DNA of 64,000 bases from Bifidobacterium aquikefiri (GCF_002259795.1 NZ_MWXA01000004.1:62001-126000); one strand, 5' to 3'; shown: positions 28,686 through 38,177, counted from the first letter of the stretch. The notes: a model not told the origin generated them from the letters alone. Program-made: numbers and translations.

Positions 28686-30857
28686 TCAGTTGTCGCTTGA
28701 AGTGGTCGAGCTCGTTGTTGCAGCTGCAGTCGTGCCTGTGTATGCAGCGTCCGGGGTTCCATAATTGTTGTCTATAGGAATCTTTGCTGCGGCAAGGTAC
28801 GAATTCATGAAGGCCTTCCACGCCGGCGTTGCGATATACATACCATACCAAGTACTGTGATAGACACCGTTTATGGTCTTGTTGTTGAAAGACTGGATGC
28901 TCTCGGCGTTGCCTACCGCAACGTATGCTGCAACCTGAGGAACGAATCCACCGGTCAACATATACGTTGACTCATTGGTTCCAGTCTTTGCGAAAGTCTT
29001 ACGACTATTGTCAAGCTGCGTTGTCGCTGCCTCGCCACCCGACTGCACAACACCTTGGTTCAGCGCATAGGCAACGGTCTGAGCAATACCAGAAGAGATT
29101 GCCTGATGGCAGTTAGCGCTAGGCACCTTGAGACTGTCCCCATCCTTGTTCAAGACTTTCTTCAGGGCAATGGGCGTGCACTCCACACCGTTTGCGGCAA
29201 TCGTGGCATATACGTTGGCCATCGTCAAAGGCGATGCCTGAACGCTTCCAATCACCATAGGAGGGTTGTACGAGTTGGATGAATAGACATCCGTCTGCCC
29301 TGTTGGAGAGTTGTGGTAACCCATGAGCTTTGCCGTGTCAGCTATCGAATTGATGCCGATGATCTGTGCCATGGACGCCTGGGTTGTGTTGTGGGACTTG
29401 ACCAAGCCTTCCAAAGGTGTTTCAGGAGACGTGGTGCCACCTCCGGAATTCTGCACTGGCCATGAGCCCGTTCCCGTGTAGTTGTATCCGGGGAATGAGT
29501 TCAATGGATAGCTTGTATAGGTGCTGAGAGACTGATTGATGGACTTGCCCGCCCGCATCCAGGCCGCAAGGTTGATGGGCTTCCATGTCGAACCGACCTG
29601 GAATCCCCATCCACCGCCATCAACCTGGTCAACGGCATAGTTCAAGGCGGTCTTGGTTCCACCGCCTGAACTTTGCGAAGCATCATAGGTACGGTTGATG
29701 CCGAATCCCAGCACCTCGCCGGTTCCGGGTCGAATGGCAGCAATGGCGACCTCGAAGCCTGTCGGATCATCCACTGGAATCGTCGCGCGTGCGGCATTCA
29801 TGGCAGAGCTGTTCGCATTCACATCCATCGTGGTGTAGATCTTCAGACCGCCCTGTTCAAGGAGCTTTTCGCGGGCTTCCTCGGTCTTGCCAAACTCCTT
29901 GGAGTTCAAAATCTGCTTGGTTGCGTATTCGCAGAAGAAGGCAGCGTCGCCGGCAGCCTGGCATCCAGCGTTCACATTCTGCACATGAAGCGTGTCCTTG
30001 ACGGGAATTGCCTTGGCGTCATTGCATTCCTTCTTGGTGATATAGCCTTGCTGATACATCAGATCGAGCACAATGTTGCGCTGAGTCTCTGATTCCTTCA
30101 GATTCTCGGTAGGATCATATTTTGCAGGATTCTTGGTAATGGCCGCAATGGTTGCTGCCTCTACGATGTTGAGATCCTTTGCCGATTTGTTGAAAAACCG
30201 CTGAGCAGCGGTCTCGACACCGTAGATGCCGTTGCCAAACTGTGCGATGTTCAGATACCCCTGCAGAATCTCGGCCTTCGTATACTTCTTTTCCATCTGC
30301 ACCGCGACAAGCATCTCTCGAAGCTTTCGAGCAACCGTCTCTTCAGAGGCGTGATATACGGCAATGGGGTCATTGTCTTCCTCTGCCTGGCTCATCAGTA
30401 CGTTCTTGACATACTGCTGCGTCAATGACGAGCCACCCTGCGTATCGCCCTTCTTGATGTAGGTCTGAACGAATGCACGCATCACGCCCTGCACATCAAC
30501 ACCGGCATGCTCGAAGAAGCGGCGATCCTCTCGGGCGACCACAGCCTTTTGCATATAATCGGATACTTGATTCAGCGGCACTACGATTCTGTTCTGCGTA
30601 TAATACTGCGCGATCACGGTCTTGCCAGCGGAAGCATAAATGGTCGACTTCTGGGGAAGATCGGTGACGTCGAAATTGATGCCCTCGGTTTGCAGGCTAG
30701 GAATCAGCGCCTTCACTGCAGTGTTCGCACCAAACACCGCGGGTAGCAAAAATCCGGAGGCTACCACTCCCCCAGTTACGCAAAACATTGCGTAAGCCAG
30801 TAATAGCGTAAAAAAACGACGTACGGTTATTGACTTCTTCTTCGGCATGCTGTTCAT
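28686..30857 (-). CDS. Class A penicillin-binding protein (transglycosylase/transpeptidase)
   Basis: The 723-residue bifunctional cell-wall synthase has a short basic cytoplasmic end and a membrane anchor at about residues 13-40. The GT51 domain has catalytic Glu110 in AREDRRFFEHAGVD and the motif GGSSLTQQYVKN. The transpeptidase domain has SxxK in GSTWKP, SxN in KSHNTTQASMA and KTG in FAKTGTNES, all intact. The C-terminal end is a short Thr/Ala/Ser-rich tail without a PASTA domain. Upstream, 59 bp away in the same direction, is the Crp-type regulator gene; a common transcript is possible. It is the type of enzyme annotated as Pbp1A or PonA in actinobacteria. Confidence 0.95.
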   Translation of the reverse strand: MNSMPKKKSITVRRFFTLLLAYAMFCVTGGVVASGFLLPAVFGANTAVKALIPSLQTEGINFDVTDLPQKSTIYASAGKTVIAQYYTQNRIVVPLNQVSDYMQKAVVAREDRRFFEHAGVDVQGVMRAFVQTYIKKGDTQGGSSLTQQYVKNVLMSQAEEDNDPIAVYHASEETVARKLREMLVAVQMEKKYTKAEILQGYLNIAQFGNGIYGVETAAQRFFNKSAKDLNIVEAATIAAITKNPAKYDPTENLKESETQRNIVLDLMYQQGYITKKECNDAKAIPVKDTLHVQNVNAGCQAAGDAAFFCEYATKQILNSKEFGKTEEAREKLLEQGGLKIYTTMDVNANSSAMNAARATIPVDDPTGFEVAIAAIRPGTGEVLGFGINRTYDASQSSGGGTKTALNYAVDQVDGGGWGFQVGSTWKPINLAAWMRAGKSINQSLSTYTSYPLNSFPGYNYTGTGSWPVQNSGGGTTSPETPLEGLVKSHNTTQASMAQIIGINSIADTAKLMGYHNSPTGQTDVYSSNSYNPPMVIGSVQASPLTMANVYATIAANGVECTPIALKKVLNKDGDSLKVPSANCHQAISSGIAQTVAYALNQGVVQSGGEAATTQLDNSRKTFAKTGTNESTYMLTGGFVPQVAAYVAVGNAESIQSFNNKTINGVYHSTWYGMYIATPAWKAFMNSYLAAAKIPIDNNYGTPDAAYTGTTAAATTSSTTSSDN

Positions 30858-30916
30858 TCTAAAGCTAGACCCTGAATAAGGAACTCAGGATGTGTGGTTT
30901 ATTTGTAACTTCCACA

Positions 30917-31636
30917 TTACCTGCGCGAGCGACGAATTAGCATTCCTGGTTCGAAAATAATGATGGAACGGCCCTTGCGGGAGATCCAACCACGATTTGC
31001 AAAGTCCATCAAAGCCTTGTTCACCGTTTCTCTGGAAGCTCCTACGAGCTGTGCCATCTCTTCTTGCGTCAGGTCGTGAGGCACCATGAGGCCGGCCTCC
31101 ATCGGCTCTCCGAAACGTTGGCCGAGCGAAATCAAAGTCTTGGCCAACCGTGCAGGAACATCCATGAATACCAGATCGGAAATATGCTCGTTGTTTCGAC
31201 GCATGCGATTGGCGAGTACCTGCAGCATGTCTACGGCGACACGTGGATGTTCATCCAGCCAATCAAACAGTGCCCGGTGTTCCAAGGATACGACGTGCGT
31301 ATGATTCGTCATGACAACCGCCGATGCGGTTCGTGGACCGCCCTTGGGATCGAATACTGGAATCTCTCCAAGTACCTCTCCCCTGCCATGGATGCTCAGC
31401 AGCTGCACACGGCTGTCTGCGGATCTGCGAGTCAGCTTCACACGGCCATAATCCAACAGATACATACGCTGATCCTCGTCGCCTTCGCGGAACACGAAGT
31501 CGCCCTTGTCGAGTATCCGTGAATCAAGATAAGGAATCAACTGGTCTGCCTCTTCCGGCGAAACCTGTTTGAAGAGAGCAGTCTGCAGGAGGGTATTGCC
31601 ACGCTTGGGCAGTTCATTTGGCTTGCGAACGCTCAT
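30917..31636 (-). CDS. Crp/Fnr family regulator, GlxR/CRP-like
   Basis: The 239-residue protein has a cyclic-nucleotide-binding beta-roll (FREGDEDQRMYLLDYGRVKLTRR, LGEIPVFDPKGGPRTASAV) and a C-terminal winged helix (LTQEEMAQLVGASRETVNKAL). The recognition helix is nearly identical to that of actinobacterial CRP/GlxR, so its DNA target should be close to TGTGA-N6-TCACA. The binding-pocket Arg-Thr pair is kept, with a two-residue insert (Lys-Gly) before it. There is no Cys set for an iron-sulfur cluster, so it is not FNR-like. The ATG at 31636 has AAAGGAAGG just upstream; the longer frame to 31741 is not supported. A matching operator lies upstream of adhE in this window. Confidence 0.9.
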   Translation of the reverse strand: MSVRKPNELPKRGNTLLQTALFKQVSPEEADQLIPYLDSRILDKGDFVFREGDEDQRMYLLDYGRVKLTRRSADSRVQLLSIHGRGEVLGEIPVFDPKGGPRTASAVVMTNHTHVVSLEHRALFDWLDEHPRVAVDMLQVLANRMRRNNEHISDLVFMDVPARLAKTLISLGQRFGEPMEAGLMVPHDLTQEEMAQLVGASRETVNKALMDFANRGWISRKGRSIIIFEPGMLIRRSRR

Positions 31637-31719
31637 GCCTTCCTTTCTTGAAGCACTGATCGACCTTGCACCAATCGACATTGACTGTGCAACTTGCTCA
31701 GTTGATTGTAACCCTGTAT

Positions 31720-33006
31720 TCAGACGATGCATTGGAGCCACGCATCCTTGGAAAAGCTCTGCGTTGCAAGCTCATGCGCCTGATTGGCCACCGCATGCGG
31801 AACCGTCGCTGTCTGTGCCTGACTGAGATGCTCCACAAGGAATGCAAGCAGATGATCGATGATTGCATTTCTCGACATTCCCGTCTGGGAACGCATCGGA
31901 TCCACTCGCTTTGCAACGGATTTCACCGCTTTATCCGAGAGCTTTTCCTTGGAGACACGAAGAACTCTCCCCATTTTCCCTGCATCGATATCGTAGGCAA
32001 GCGTGACATGATGGAGCACCGCGCCTGGACCACCACCTTTGCCAGCGAATCGACGCTGTGCGGCTCCCCCAATCTTTCCCTGTTCAGACGCCAGATCATT
32101 CATTGAAGAGAAACCTACATTCATGCCCAGTTCCCTGAGTGCGGCAACAAGCCATTCATCGCAGAGTCGATACGACTGTGCAACATCCATGCCCTCAACG
32201 AAGCTGAGCGGTGCATACAGCGAGTATGTGATGGTGTTATTCGGCTCAACGAACATTGCGCCGCCGCCGGTGACCCTGCGAACGACCGTGATCCCCTCGC
32301 GCTTGGCCTCCTCAAGATTGACTTCGTTATGCAAGGACTGAAATCGGCCGATGATAACGGCTGAAGACTGCCATTCCCAGACACGCAGCATCGCAGGCAA
32401 TGTTCCATCTGCGACCTTTTCTGCCAAGATCTCGTCAAGAGCCATCTGCGCTGCAGGACTTCTCGGAACATCGTGGATGACCAGCGGGTTCAAGGATTCC
32501 CATCGCAATGAAAGCACAGGCGCATATTTGCCCGAGGATGAGAGCTGGGATTCGGCTTGTATCGTGAACTGCTGGCAATCTCTGGGATTCGCTGAGCATG
32601 GCGTACATATGTCATGCTCGAAATGTTGTGCTGCTGAAGGCTTCGTGCCTGTGCCAATGCGTATGTCAATGTCAGAACTGTGCGTGTCAATGTCATCCGC
32701 GTTGTCTCTCGCCGCTCTGAGAACCGCACTTGCAATGCTCTGAGCGTGTGCACCAACCAATTGAGCTTCAGAGTGAGCACCAATCACTTGCGCAATCGTG
32801 TGTACGAGGATTGCAGTGTCGAGAGGAAGCGTGAGCCCGTCAATGCACTGTTCGATGGCCTTGATGAGCACAATGTCGTCGTCATTGGTTGAAATGAAGA
32901 AATCACCATCGAGTCGGCTGCTCTCAATCTGCATATTGGCAATAGTCAAGGTAACTCCAACAAGCTTGCCGCCAACCAGTTTGCATTCACCACGAGTCGT
33001 TGACAT
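31720..33006 (-). CDS. Lipoate-protein ligase-like protein with N-terminal accessory domain
   Basis: Residues 170-428 are the BPL/LplA catalytic fold, with the lipoyl-AMP-binding motif RRVTGGGAMF (243-252) and the lysine region EQGKIGGAAQRR. Residues 8-100 (KLVGGKLVGVTLTIANM, SRLDGDFFIS) look like the small accessory domain that in E. coli LplA lies at the C-terminus. In bipartite archaeal ligases it is a separate LplB subunit. Here it comes first, joined by a polar linker of about 65 residues that includes a CTPC motif. The likely role is attaching lipoate to E2 or GcvH-type proteins. No lipoylated substrate protein is encoded in this window. The domain order is my reading of the sequence. 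Confidence 0.82.
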   Translation of the reverse strand: MSTTRGECKLVGGKLVGVTLTIANMQIESSRLDGDFFISTNDDDIVLIKAIEQCIDGLTLPLDTAILVHTIAQVIGAHSEAQLVGAHAQSIASAVLRAARDNADDIDTHSSDIDIRIGTGTKPSAAQHFEHDICTPCSANPRDCQQFTIQAESQLSSSGKYAPVLSLRWESLNPLVIHDVPRSPAAQMALDEILAEKVADGTLPAMLRVWEWQSSAVIIGRFQSLHNEVNLEEAKREGITVVRRVTGGGAMFVEPNNTITYSLYAPLSFVEGMDVAQSYRLCDEWLVAALRELGMNVGFSSMNDLASEQGKIGGAAQRRFAGKGGGPGAVLHHVTLAYDIDAGKMGRVLRVSKEKLSDKAVKSVAKRVDPMRSQTGMSRNAIIDHLLAFLVEHLSQAQTATVPHAVANQAHELATQSFSKDAWLQCIV

Positions 33007-33087
33007 GTTCTGCGCCCTTCACTTTCCACAACAACTATACCTTTCATTCCAAGCATCCGGAAAACAGGCCCGTTGCGAATAAGATTT

Positions 33088-33192
33088 CGAGTTTTGTGGC
33101 AATTTTGCTGTACAAGGTCCGAAAATCGTTGAAGGCACGTTGAAAAATCAACAGAAATCAACAGTTATATCTGAGCATTGCCACAAAACTCG
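33088..33192. repeat. MITE-like inverted-repeat element, copy 2
   Basis: A perfect 16-bp inverted repeat (cgagttttgtggcaat, 33088-33103, and its complement at 33177-33192) encloses 73 bp. It lies in the 260-bp gap between the adhE stop and the lplA-like start. It shares the terminal sequence with copies at 18427 and 42996, while the middle is only loosely similar (a shared atcgttgaa stretch with copy 1 in inverse orientation). Confidence 0.82.
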
Positions 33193-33266
33193 TAAATATC
33201 GCCAACCAAGCCATAAAAAATGCGGTCATGAACCCAAATCCAGGGCTCATGACCGCAAATGATTGC

Positions 33267-36020
33267 TCAGACTCCCCTTGCCTGACGCTTTTCGTGCGCT
33301 TCCTGCTGCGAAATGCCGTAGTAAGCGGCGATTGCGATATCTTTCATATCTTCAATCTGAGGAATACGCGGATTTGCAGGTGCACATTGATCCTCATAGG
33401 CACGCATGCCGATATGATCGAGCACGCTCCAGAAGTAATCCTCGTCAACGCCTGCAGCCTGGAATGATGAATCCATACCGAGCTTATTGTCACGGTAATC
33501 CTCAAGAGCGCTGGCAAGGCTTTCAACACCCTGCTCAGGCGTATCGGCCTTGAGACCAAGGTTCTTGGCAATGTCCTGATAACGCTGCGGTGCGATGTAC
33601 TTGTTGTACTTTGGCCAGCTCGTCGGCTCATCTGGGACTGCTGCGTTATAGCGCACCACATAAGGCAGAAGAATCGAGTTGGTGCGACCGTGGGCAATAT
33701 GGCAGAGTGCGCCAATCGTATGGGCCATGGCGTGACACATGCCCAGGAAGGCAGAGCCGAATGCCATGCCTGCCATCGTAGCGGCATTGTGCATTTTCTC
33801 TTGAGCGACCTTCTTTACCTCTGGATCCTCTTCGTTCACCGACGCAGCGAGATTATCCCAGACAAGCTTTGCTGCGTGCAGTGACATGCCATCAGTGAAG
33901 TCGTTGGCATATACCGACACATATGACTCGATGCTATGTGTCAGCGCATCGAAGCCTGCATCGCACGCGAGGCGACGTGGCTGTGTTCTTGCCAGAACAG
34001 GATCAACGATGGCCACCGTTGGAGTGAGCGCATAGTCGGTAATGGGGTATTTATATCCGGTCTTGTGATCGGTGATGACAGCGAATGGCGTGACTTCCGA
34101 ACCCGTTCCCGAAGAGGTTGGAATGCAGACAAGACGTGCCTTCTTGCCAAGCGGTGGAATCTTGAAGGCGCGCTTTCTGATGTCGAAGAACTTTTCACGA
34201 ACGTCGGAGAACGAAATTTCTGGGTGTTCATACAGCAGCCACATGATCTTGGCAGCATCCATCGGACTTCCGCCACCGACTGCAATGATGGTGTCAGGTT
34301 CAAATTCCTCACGCATCATCTTGGCACCACGTTCAACCGTTTCAACGCTTGGCTCCGGCTCGACGTAGTCGATGATACGGAAGGTCACCAGCTCCTGGCG
34401 GGCACGAAGCTGATCGATGACCTTGTCTACGATGCCGAGCTGTTCCATCACCTTGTCACATACGATGACAGCCTTCTTGATGCCGAACATATCGCGAAGA
34501 TATTGAATGGCGTTCGGCTCGAAATATGTGCGTGACGGTATCTTGAACCACTGCATGTTATTGTTCCTTCGAGCGATGCGCTTGACGTTGATAAGGTTCA
34601 CGGCCTGAACATTGCCGGATACCGAATTGCCGCCATAGGAACCGCAGCCGAGAGTCAGCGATGGTGCGATGGCGTTGTAGATATCACCGATGCCACCCAA
34701 GGAGCTTGGCTGATTCCAGATGATGCGGCATGCATGCATGCGGGAGCCGTATTCTCGGACAAGCGCTTCATTATTGGTATGAATTGCTGCCGTATGGCCA
34801 GCACCACGCTTAAGCATCGCTTCGCACATTTCGAAGCCCTGCTCCTTGTTTTCGAACTTCAGCACTGCCTGCACCGGTCCGAGCTTCTCCATGGTCAGAG
34901 GCTCCATTGCACCGACCTCCTTGCATTCGGCAGCAAGAATGGTTGCATCCTCTGGAATGGTGAATCCAGCCGCCTTTGCAATGAACTGTGGAGATTTGCC
35001 AGGAACGACACTGTTGAGTTTCGGCTTCGGAGCGCCTTCGCCAGCATATGCAGTGACGCCAAACATATACTGTTCGAGCTTTGCCTTCTCATCGGCATTC
35101 ACGAAGTATGCCTTGCGTCGCTTGAGTTCAGCAACCAAGCGGTCATAGACATCCGCGTGTGCAATGATTGCCTGCTCCGTTGCACAGATCATGCCATAGT
35201 CAAAATGCTTGGAAAGGATGAGATCATTGGCGGCGCGCTCGACGTCAACATCGGCATCGACGTATGCAGGTGCGTTGCCCGCACCGACACCCAGAGCTGG
35301 TTTGCCCGAAGAATAGGCAGCCTTGACCATTCCAGGACCGCCGGTTGCGAGAATGGTTGCAATGCCGGGATGCTTCATCAATTCGCCTGTGGCTTCGATT
35401 GAGGGATGCTCAATCCACTGAATGCAGTTTTCGGGGGCTCCTGCCTCGATTGCAGCATCGCGAACAATTTTGGCAGCTTCTACCGAGCATTTCTGAGCGA
35501 ATGGGTGGAATCCAAAGACAATGGGACAACGAGTCTTGAGCGCAATCAGTGACTTGAAGATGGTCGTCGAGGTGGGATTCGTCACAGGAGTCACACCAGC
35601 CACCACACCGACAGGTTCGGCAATTTCGACGATGCCTCCGATCTCGTCATCGTTGATGACGCCGACGGTACGCTGCTTGGCCAGATAATTGGTGACATGC
35701 TCACAGGCGAAGATGTTCTTGGTTGCCTTGTCCTCAACGAGTCCGCGTCCAGTTTCGTCCACTGCCATCTTTGCAAGCACGAGATGCTTGTTCAAGGCAG
35801 CGATGGAGGCCTTTGCCACAATGCGATTAACCGTGATCTGGTCAAAGTCCTCGAATTCCTTCAGTGCTACCAAGCCTCTTTGCACCAGTGCGTCTACTTC
35901 TGCCGCCGCAGAGCTCTGTTGCGGTTGCTGAGGAATTACCTTCGTTCCCTCGGTTTCGCGATTCGTCGTGTTTTCGATGGAAACCTTTTCTGTTTCTGCA
36001 TTCTTTTTCACAGCTCCCAC
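33267..36020 (-). CDS. adhE: Bifunctional acetaldehyde-CoA/alcohol dehydrogenase
   Basis: AdhE reduces acetyl-CoA to ethanol in two steps and regenerates NAD. The N-terminal aldehyde dehydrogenase half shows GVTPVTNPTSTTIFKSL, TGGPGMVKAAYSSGKPALGVGAGNAP and the catalytic Cys in DYGMICATEQAII. The C-terminal iron-dependent alcohol dehydrogenase half shows IIAVGGGSPMDAAKIMW, IPTSSGTGSEVTPFAVITD and the iron-binding His region LGMCHAMAHTIGALCHIAHGRTN. In bifidobacteria, AdhE makes the ethanol of the bifid shunt. I chose the GTG at 36020, with GGGAGG four bases upstream, giving 917 residues; the ATG at 36053 is less supported. A CRP/GlxR-type operator lies about 125 bp upstream. Confidence 0.95.
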   Translation of the reverse strand: MGAVKKNAETEKVSIENTTNRETEGTKVIPQQPQQSSAAAEVDALVQRGLVALKEFEDFDQITVNRIVAKASIAALNKHLVLAKMAVDETGRGLVEDKATKNIFACEHVTNYLAKQRTVGVINDDEIGGIVEIAEPVGVVAGVTPVTNPTSTTIFKSLIALKTRCPIVFGFHPFAQKCSVEAAKIVRDAAIEAGAPENCIQWIEHPSIEATGELMKHPGIATILATGGPGMVKAAYSSGKPALGVGAGNAPAYVDADVDVERAANDLILSKHFDYGMICATEQAIIAHADVYDRLVAELKRRKAYFVNADEKAKLEQYMFGVTAYAGEGAPKPKLNSVVPGKSPQFIAKAAGFTIPEDATILAAECKEVGAMEPLTMEKLGPVQAVLKFENKEQGFEMCEAMLKRGAGHTAAIHTNNEALVREYGSRMHACRIIWNQPSSLGGIGDIYNAIAPSLTLGCGSYGGNSVSGNVQAVNLINVKRIARRNNNMQWFKIPSRTYFEPNAIQYLRDMFGIKKAVIVCDKVMEQLGIVDKVIDQLRARQELVTFRIIDYVEPEPSVETVERGAKMMREEFEPDTIIAVGGGSPMDAAKIMWLLYEHPEISFSDVREKFFDIRKRAFKIPPLGKKARLVCIPTSSGTGSEVTPFAVITDHKTGYKYPITDYALTPTVAIVDPVLARTQPRRLACDAGFDALTHSIESYVSVYANDFTDGMSLHAAKLVWDNLAASVNEEDPEVKKVAQEKMHNAATMAGMAFGSAFLGMCHAMAHTIGALCHIAHGRTNSILLPYVVRYNAAVPDEPTSWPKYNKYIAPQRYQDIAKNLGLKADTPEQGVESLASALEDYRDNKLGMDSSFQAAGVDEDYFWSVLDHIGMRAYEDQCAPANPRIPQIEDMKDIAIAAYYGISQQEAHEKRQARGV

Positions 36021-36142
36021 AGTTCCTCCCATGGATGTGTTGCAAATCTTCAATATTCGTCAAGTTCTGTTGTATTACATAGGTTATTTCGTACATCGAA
36101 TTGCTCTGATTCGTGGCCAGACACACCTTCGATTGCCACTCA

Positions 36143-36162
36143 ATTGTGACCTGCATCACAAT
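36143..36162. promoter_or_regulatory. CRP/GlxR-type operator upstream of adhE
   Basis: A palindrome with 7-bp perfect arms, attgtga-cctgca-tcacaat, contains a perfect TGTGA-N6-TCACA. It is 123-142 bp upstream of the adhE start chosen here. The window also encodes a Crp-type regulator with the matching recognition helix. Confidence 0.7.
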
Positions 36163-36412
36163 GTAGCGTAGCTATGGGACGCTGGCAATTTTGTACGTGA
36201 ATATAAGAAGCTGAGCGTGTTGTGTACGAATGCGGAAATATTTTTGGAAAGTTCTTGTTAGTTTTTGGGAGAATCTGTGTTCATTTCAATATCATGATAT
36301 GCAAGCGCTTTCTCACAGCTCTTGGGGGTTATAGGCATAGAAGTGTGGGTTTTTGGTCTTTGCTGGTGTACTGGCGTGTAATTCGTTCCAGTAGATGCCC
36401 TGCTCCTCTCCC

Positions 36413-36628
36413 GTCATTCCGAGTGAGCGGAGCGGGCCGATCAGATAGCCGACCTGCTGATAGCCCAAGGGCTGTCATTCCGAGTGAGCGGGGCGAGTCG
36501 GTGGTATGAACTTGTCAAAGCTGTATGTACCATCGTCATCCCGAGTGAGCGGAGCGAGTCGAGGGATCTTGGCTGTTGATGCTTGCAAGGGTGAGATCTC
36601 TCGACTCGCTCCGCTCGCTCGAGATGAC
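36413..36628. repeat. Cluster of palindromic extragenic repeats (copy B and partial copies)
   Basis: Two half-copies (gtcattccgagtgagcggagcg at 36413-36434 and a variant at 36474-36500) precede a full inverted pair at 36535-36628. Its arms run from gtcatcccgag to gagggatct and back. It is the same family as the repeat at 6742-6847. The whole adhE-rpsI gap (36021-37062) is about 1 kb. Besides these repeats it contains the adhE upstream region, a transposase-like fragment and the rpsI terminator; I see no intact gene. Confidence 0.78.
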
Positions 36629-36681
36629 AAGGCAGGTGGATTCGCTCGGGGTGACAAGAGAGATGGGGATGGTTGGGATGG

Positions 36682-36771
36682 CGGGCATCGACATCGGGTC
36701 GTTCCTGCTCTCGTGGTTCTGTTGCGATGCATGATGGTGCCGCAATACGGACACAGGTTGCTTTCATGCAT
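36682..36771 (-). pseudogene. Possible transposase N-terminal zinc-ribbon remnant
   Basis: Starting at an ATG at 36771, 30 codons read MHESNLCPYCGTIMHRNRTT and then RAGTTRCRCP. The CPYCG, RN-T, AG-TR and C-C spacing resembles the zinc-ribbon start of IS transposases (for example CPYCG, xxRNGxTxxGxxRWRC). After this the frame runs into the palindromic repeat and loses similarity. It is probably a decayed insertion-sequence fragment. A chance resemblance is possible because only 30 residues match. Confidence 0.4.
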
Positions 36772-37011
36772 CCCAGGTCAAACAGGATTATCAACCAGCA
36801 CAAACCCCAGCCTGGAGAACGCCTCACGGCATGTTTCACACATACTTTGTGCCGTGCCGTTATACCAGCGTAAAAATTATCAAACAGAAGCAACACCCAC
36901 TCCCACAAGAACTAGGAAACGATTTCCCACACACCTCTGTGCCCCCACACACATCTGTGCCTATAGCCAGCTCTTGATGCGCCATTGCCGGAATCGAGCG
37001 AACGGAAATAC

Positions 37012-37042
37012 AAAAAATCCTCAAGTCCCGAAGGACTTGAGG
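37012..37042 (-). terminator. Intrinsic terminator of rplM-rpsI
   Basis: A perfect 10-bp stem (cctcaagtcc / ggacttgagg) with a CGAA loop is followed on the minus strand by a run of six T. It lies 20 bp past the rpsI stop. Confidence 0.9.
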
Positions 37043-37062
37043 AAATACATACAACCGAAAGC

Positions 37063-37554
37063 TTAACGCTTTGAGAACTGAGGTGCACGACGGGCCTTGT
37101 GCAGACCTGCCTTCTTGCGCTCGACTGCACGAGCATCGCGAGTCAGGAATCCAGCCTTCTTCAAAGCTGCGCGATTTGCATCGGTATCAATCGAGTTCAG
37201 TGCACGGGCAACACCGAGGCGGATTGCTCCAGCCTGGCCGGTGGTGCCGCCACCATCAACGAGCACCTGCACGTCGAACTTGCCTTCAAGCTTAAGCAGG
37301 ACGATTGGTGAATTCACCTCTCGCTGCTGCAAACGGCTTGGGAAGTATTCATCGAGCTTGCGTCCGTTAACAGTCCATTCGCCCGTCCCAGGAACCAGAC
37401 GAACGCGTGCGACAGCTTCCTTGCGACGACCGGTGCCATATCCTGGAGCGATTGCCGAAGCACCGGTGCCAGCACCGGCGTTTGTTTCGGACGTGTATGA
37501 AGTGAGTTCTTCCTCAGTCTCAAGGACCGCGGAATCATTGGTATTTTCAGCCAT
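37063..37554 (-). CDS. rpsI: 30S ribosomal protein S9
   Basis: The conserved part begins at [18 protein letters not shown] and ends with the S9 signature [24 protein letters not shown], whose basic tail reaches the ribosomal P site. The protein has 163 residues, about 35 more than the E. coli protein; the excess is an acidic, Thr/Ala/Gly-rich N-terminal extension of a kind common in actinobacteria. AAAGGAG lies upstream of the ATG at 37554. It is cotranscribed with rplM, 20 bp upstream, the usual gene pair. Confidence 0.98.
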   Translation of the reverse strand: MAENTNDSAVLETEEELTSYTSETNAGAGTGASAIAPGYGTGRRKEAVARVRLVPGTGEWTVNGRKLDEYFPSRLQQREVNSPIVLLKLEGKFDVQVLVDGGGTTGQAGAIRLGVARALNSIDTDANRAALKKAGFLTRDARAVERKKAGLHKARRAPQFSKR

Positions 37555-37574
37555 GTTGATAATCTCCTTTGGTC

Positions 37575-38024
37575 CTACTTGGCCTGCTGTGAGACCTGTG
37601 AGATCTCAAAGGTTTGTGGTTTCTGAGGGGTGTGAGGATGCTCTGCACCGGCGAAGATGCGCAGACGATCCATCTGTGTCTTCGCGAGCTTGTTCTTGGG
37701 AAGCATTCCCTTGACTGCCTCGCGAATAATACGATCGGGGTTCTTCTCAAGCAGTTCGGCGTATGTATCAGCACGAAGTCCGCCTGGACGACCGGAGTGC
37801 GTGTAGAGCTCCTTGGAGAGCTTGTTTCCCGTGATTGCAACCTTGGCGGCGTTGATCACGATAACGTGATTGCCTGAATCCGCGTGTGGTGCAAATGTGG
37901 GCTTGTTCTTGCCGCGTAGCAAAGTCGCGACCTGGGTGGCCAGACGGCCAAGCACCACGTCGGTTGCATCGACGATATACCAGTCATGAGTTAAATCAGC
38001 TGGTTTAGGCGTGAAAGTCTTCAC
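37575..38024 (-). CDS. rplM: 50S ribosomal protein L13
   Basis: The 149-residue protein shows [31 protein letters not shown] and [17 protein letters not shown], followed by the [29 protein letters not shown] signature of L13. The start is a GTG at 38024 with AAAGG seven bases upstream. It is the first gene of the rplM-rpsI operon, preceded by a leader of roughly 150 nt after the candidate promoter. Confidence 0.98.
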   Translation of the reverse strand: MKTFTPKPADLTHDWYIVDATDVVLGRLATQVATLLRGKNKPTFAPHADSGNHVIVINAAKVAITGNKLSKELYTHSGRPGGLRADTYAELLEKNPDRIIREAVKGMLPKNKLAKTQMDRLRIFAGAEHPHTPQKPQTFEISQVSQQAK

Positions 38025-38177
38025 AGTTCAACCTTTTCCTTGCATTGTGTTCCGGGCTCATCTGACTGTCACAAAGGCATGCAGACAAACCTCTTTATCC
38101 GTGGGCTCCCTGAAAGTCCTATACGGCGAGTGGGAAAAGCGCTTCGAGGACCCCGTAGGGAAACACAACAATCCTCT

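Noticed and set aside
36506-37066. Plus-strand 186-codon frame in the adhE-rpsI gap
   Set aside because: It is largely a translation of the palindromic repeats and runs through the rpsI terminator.
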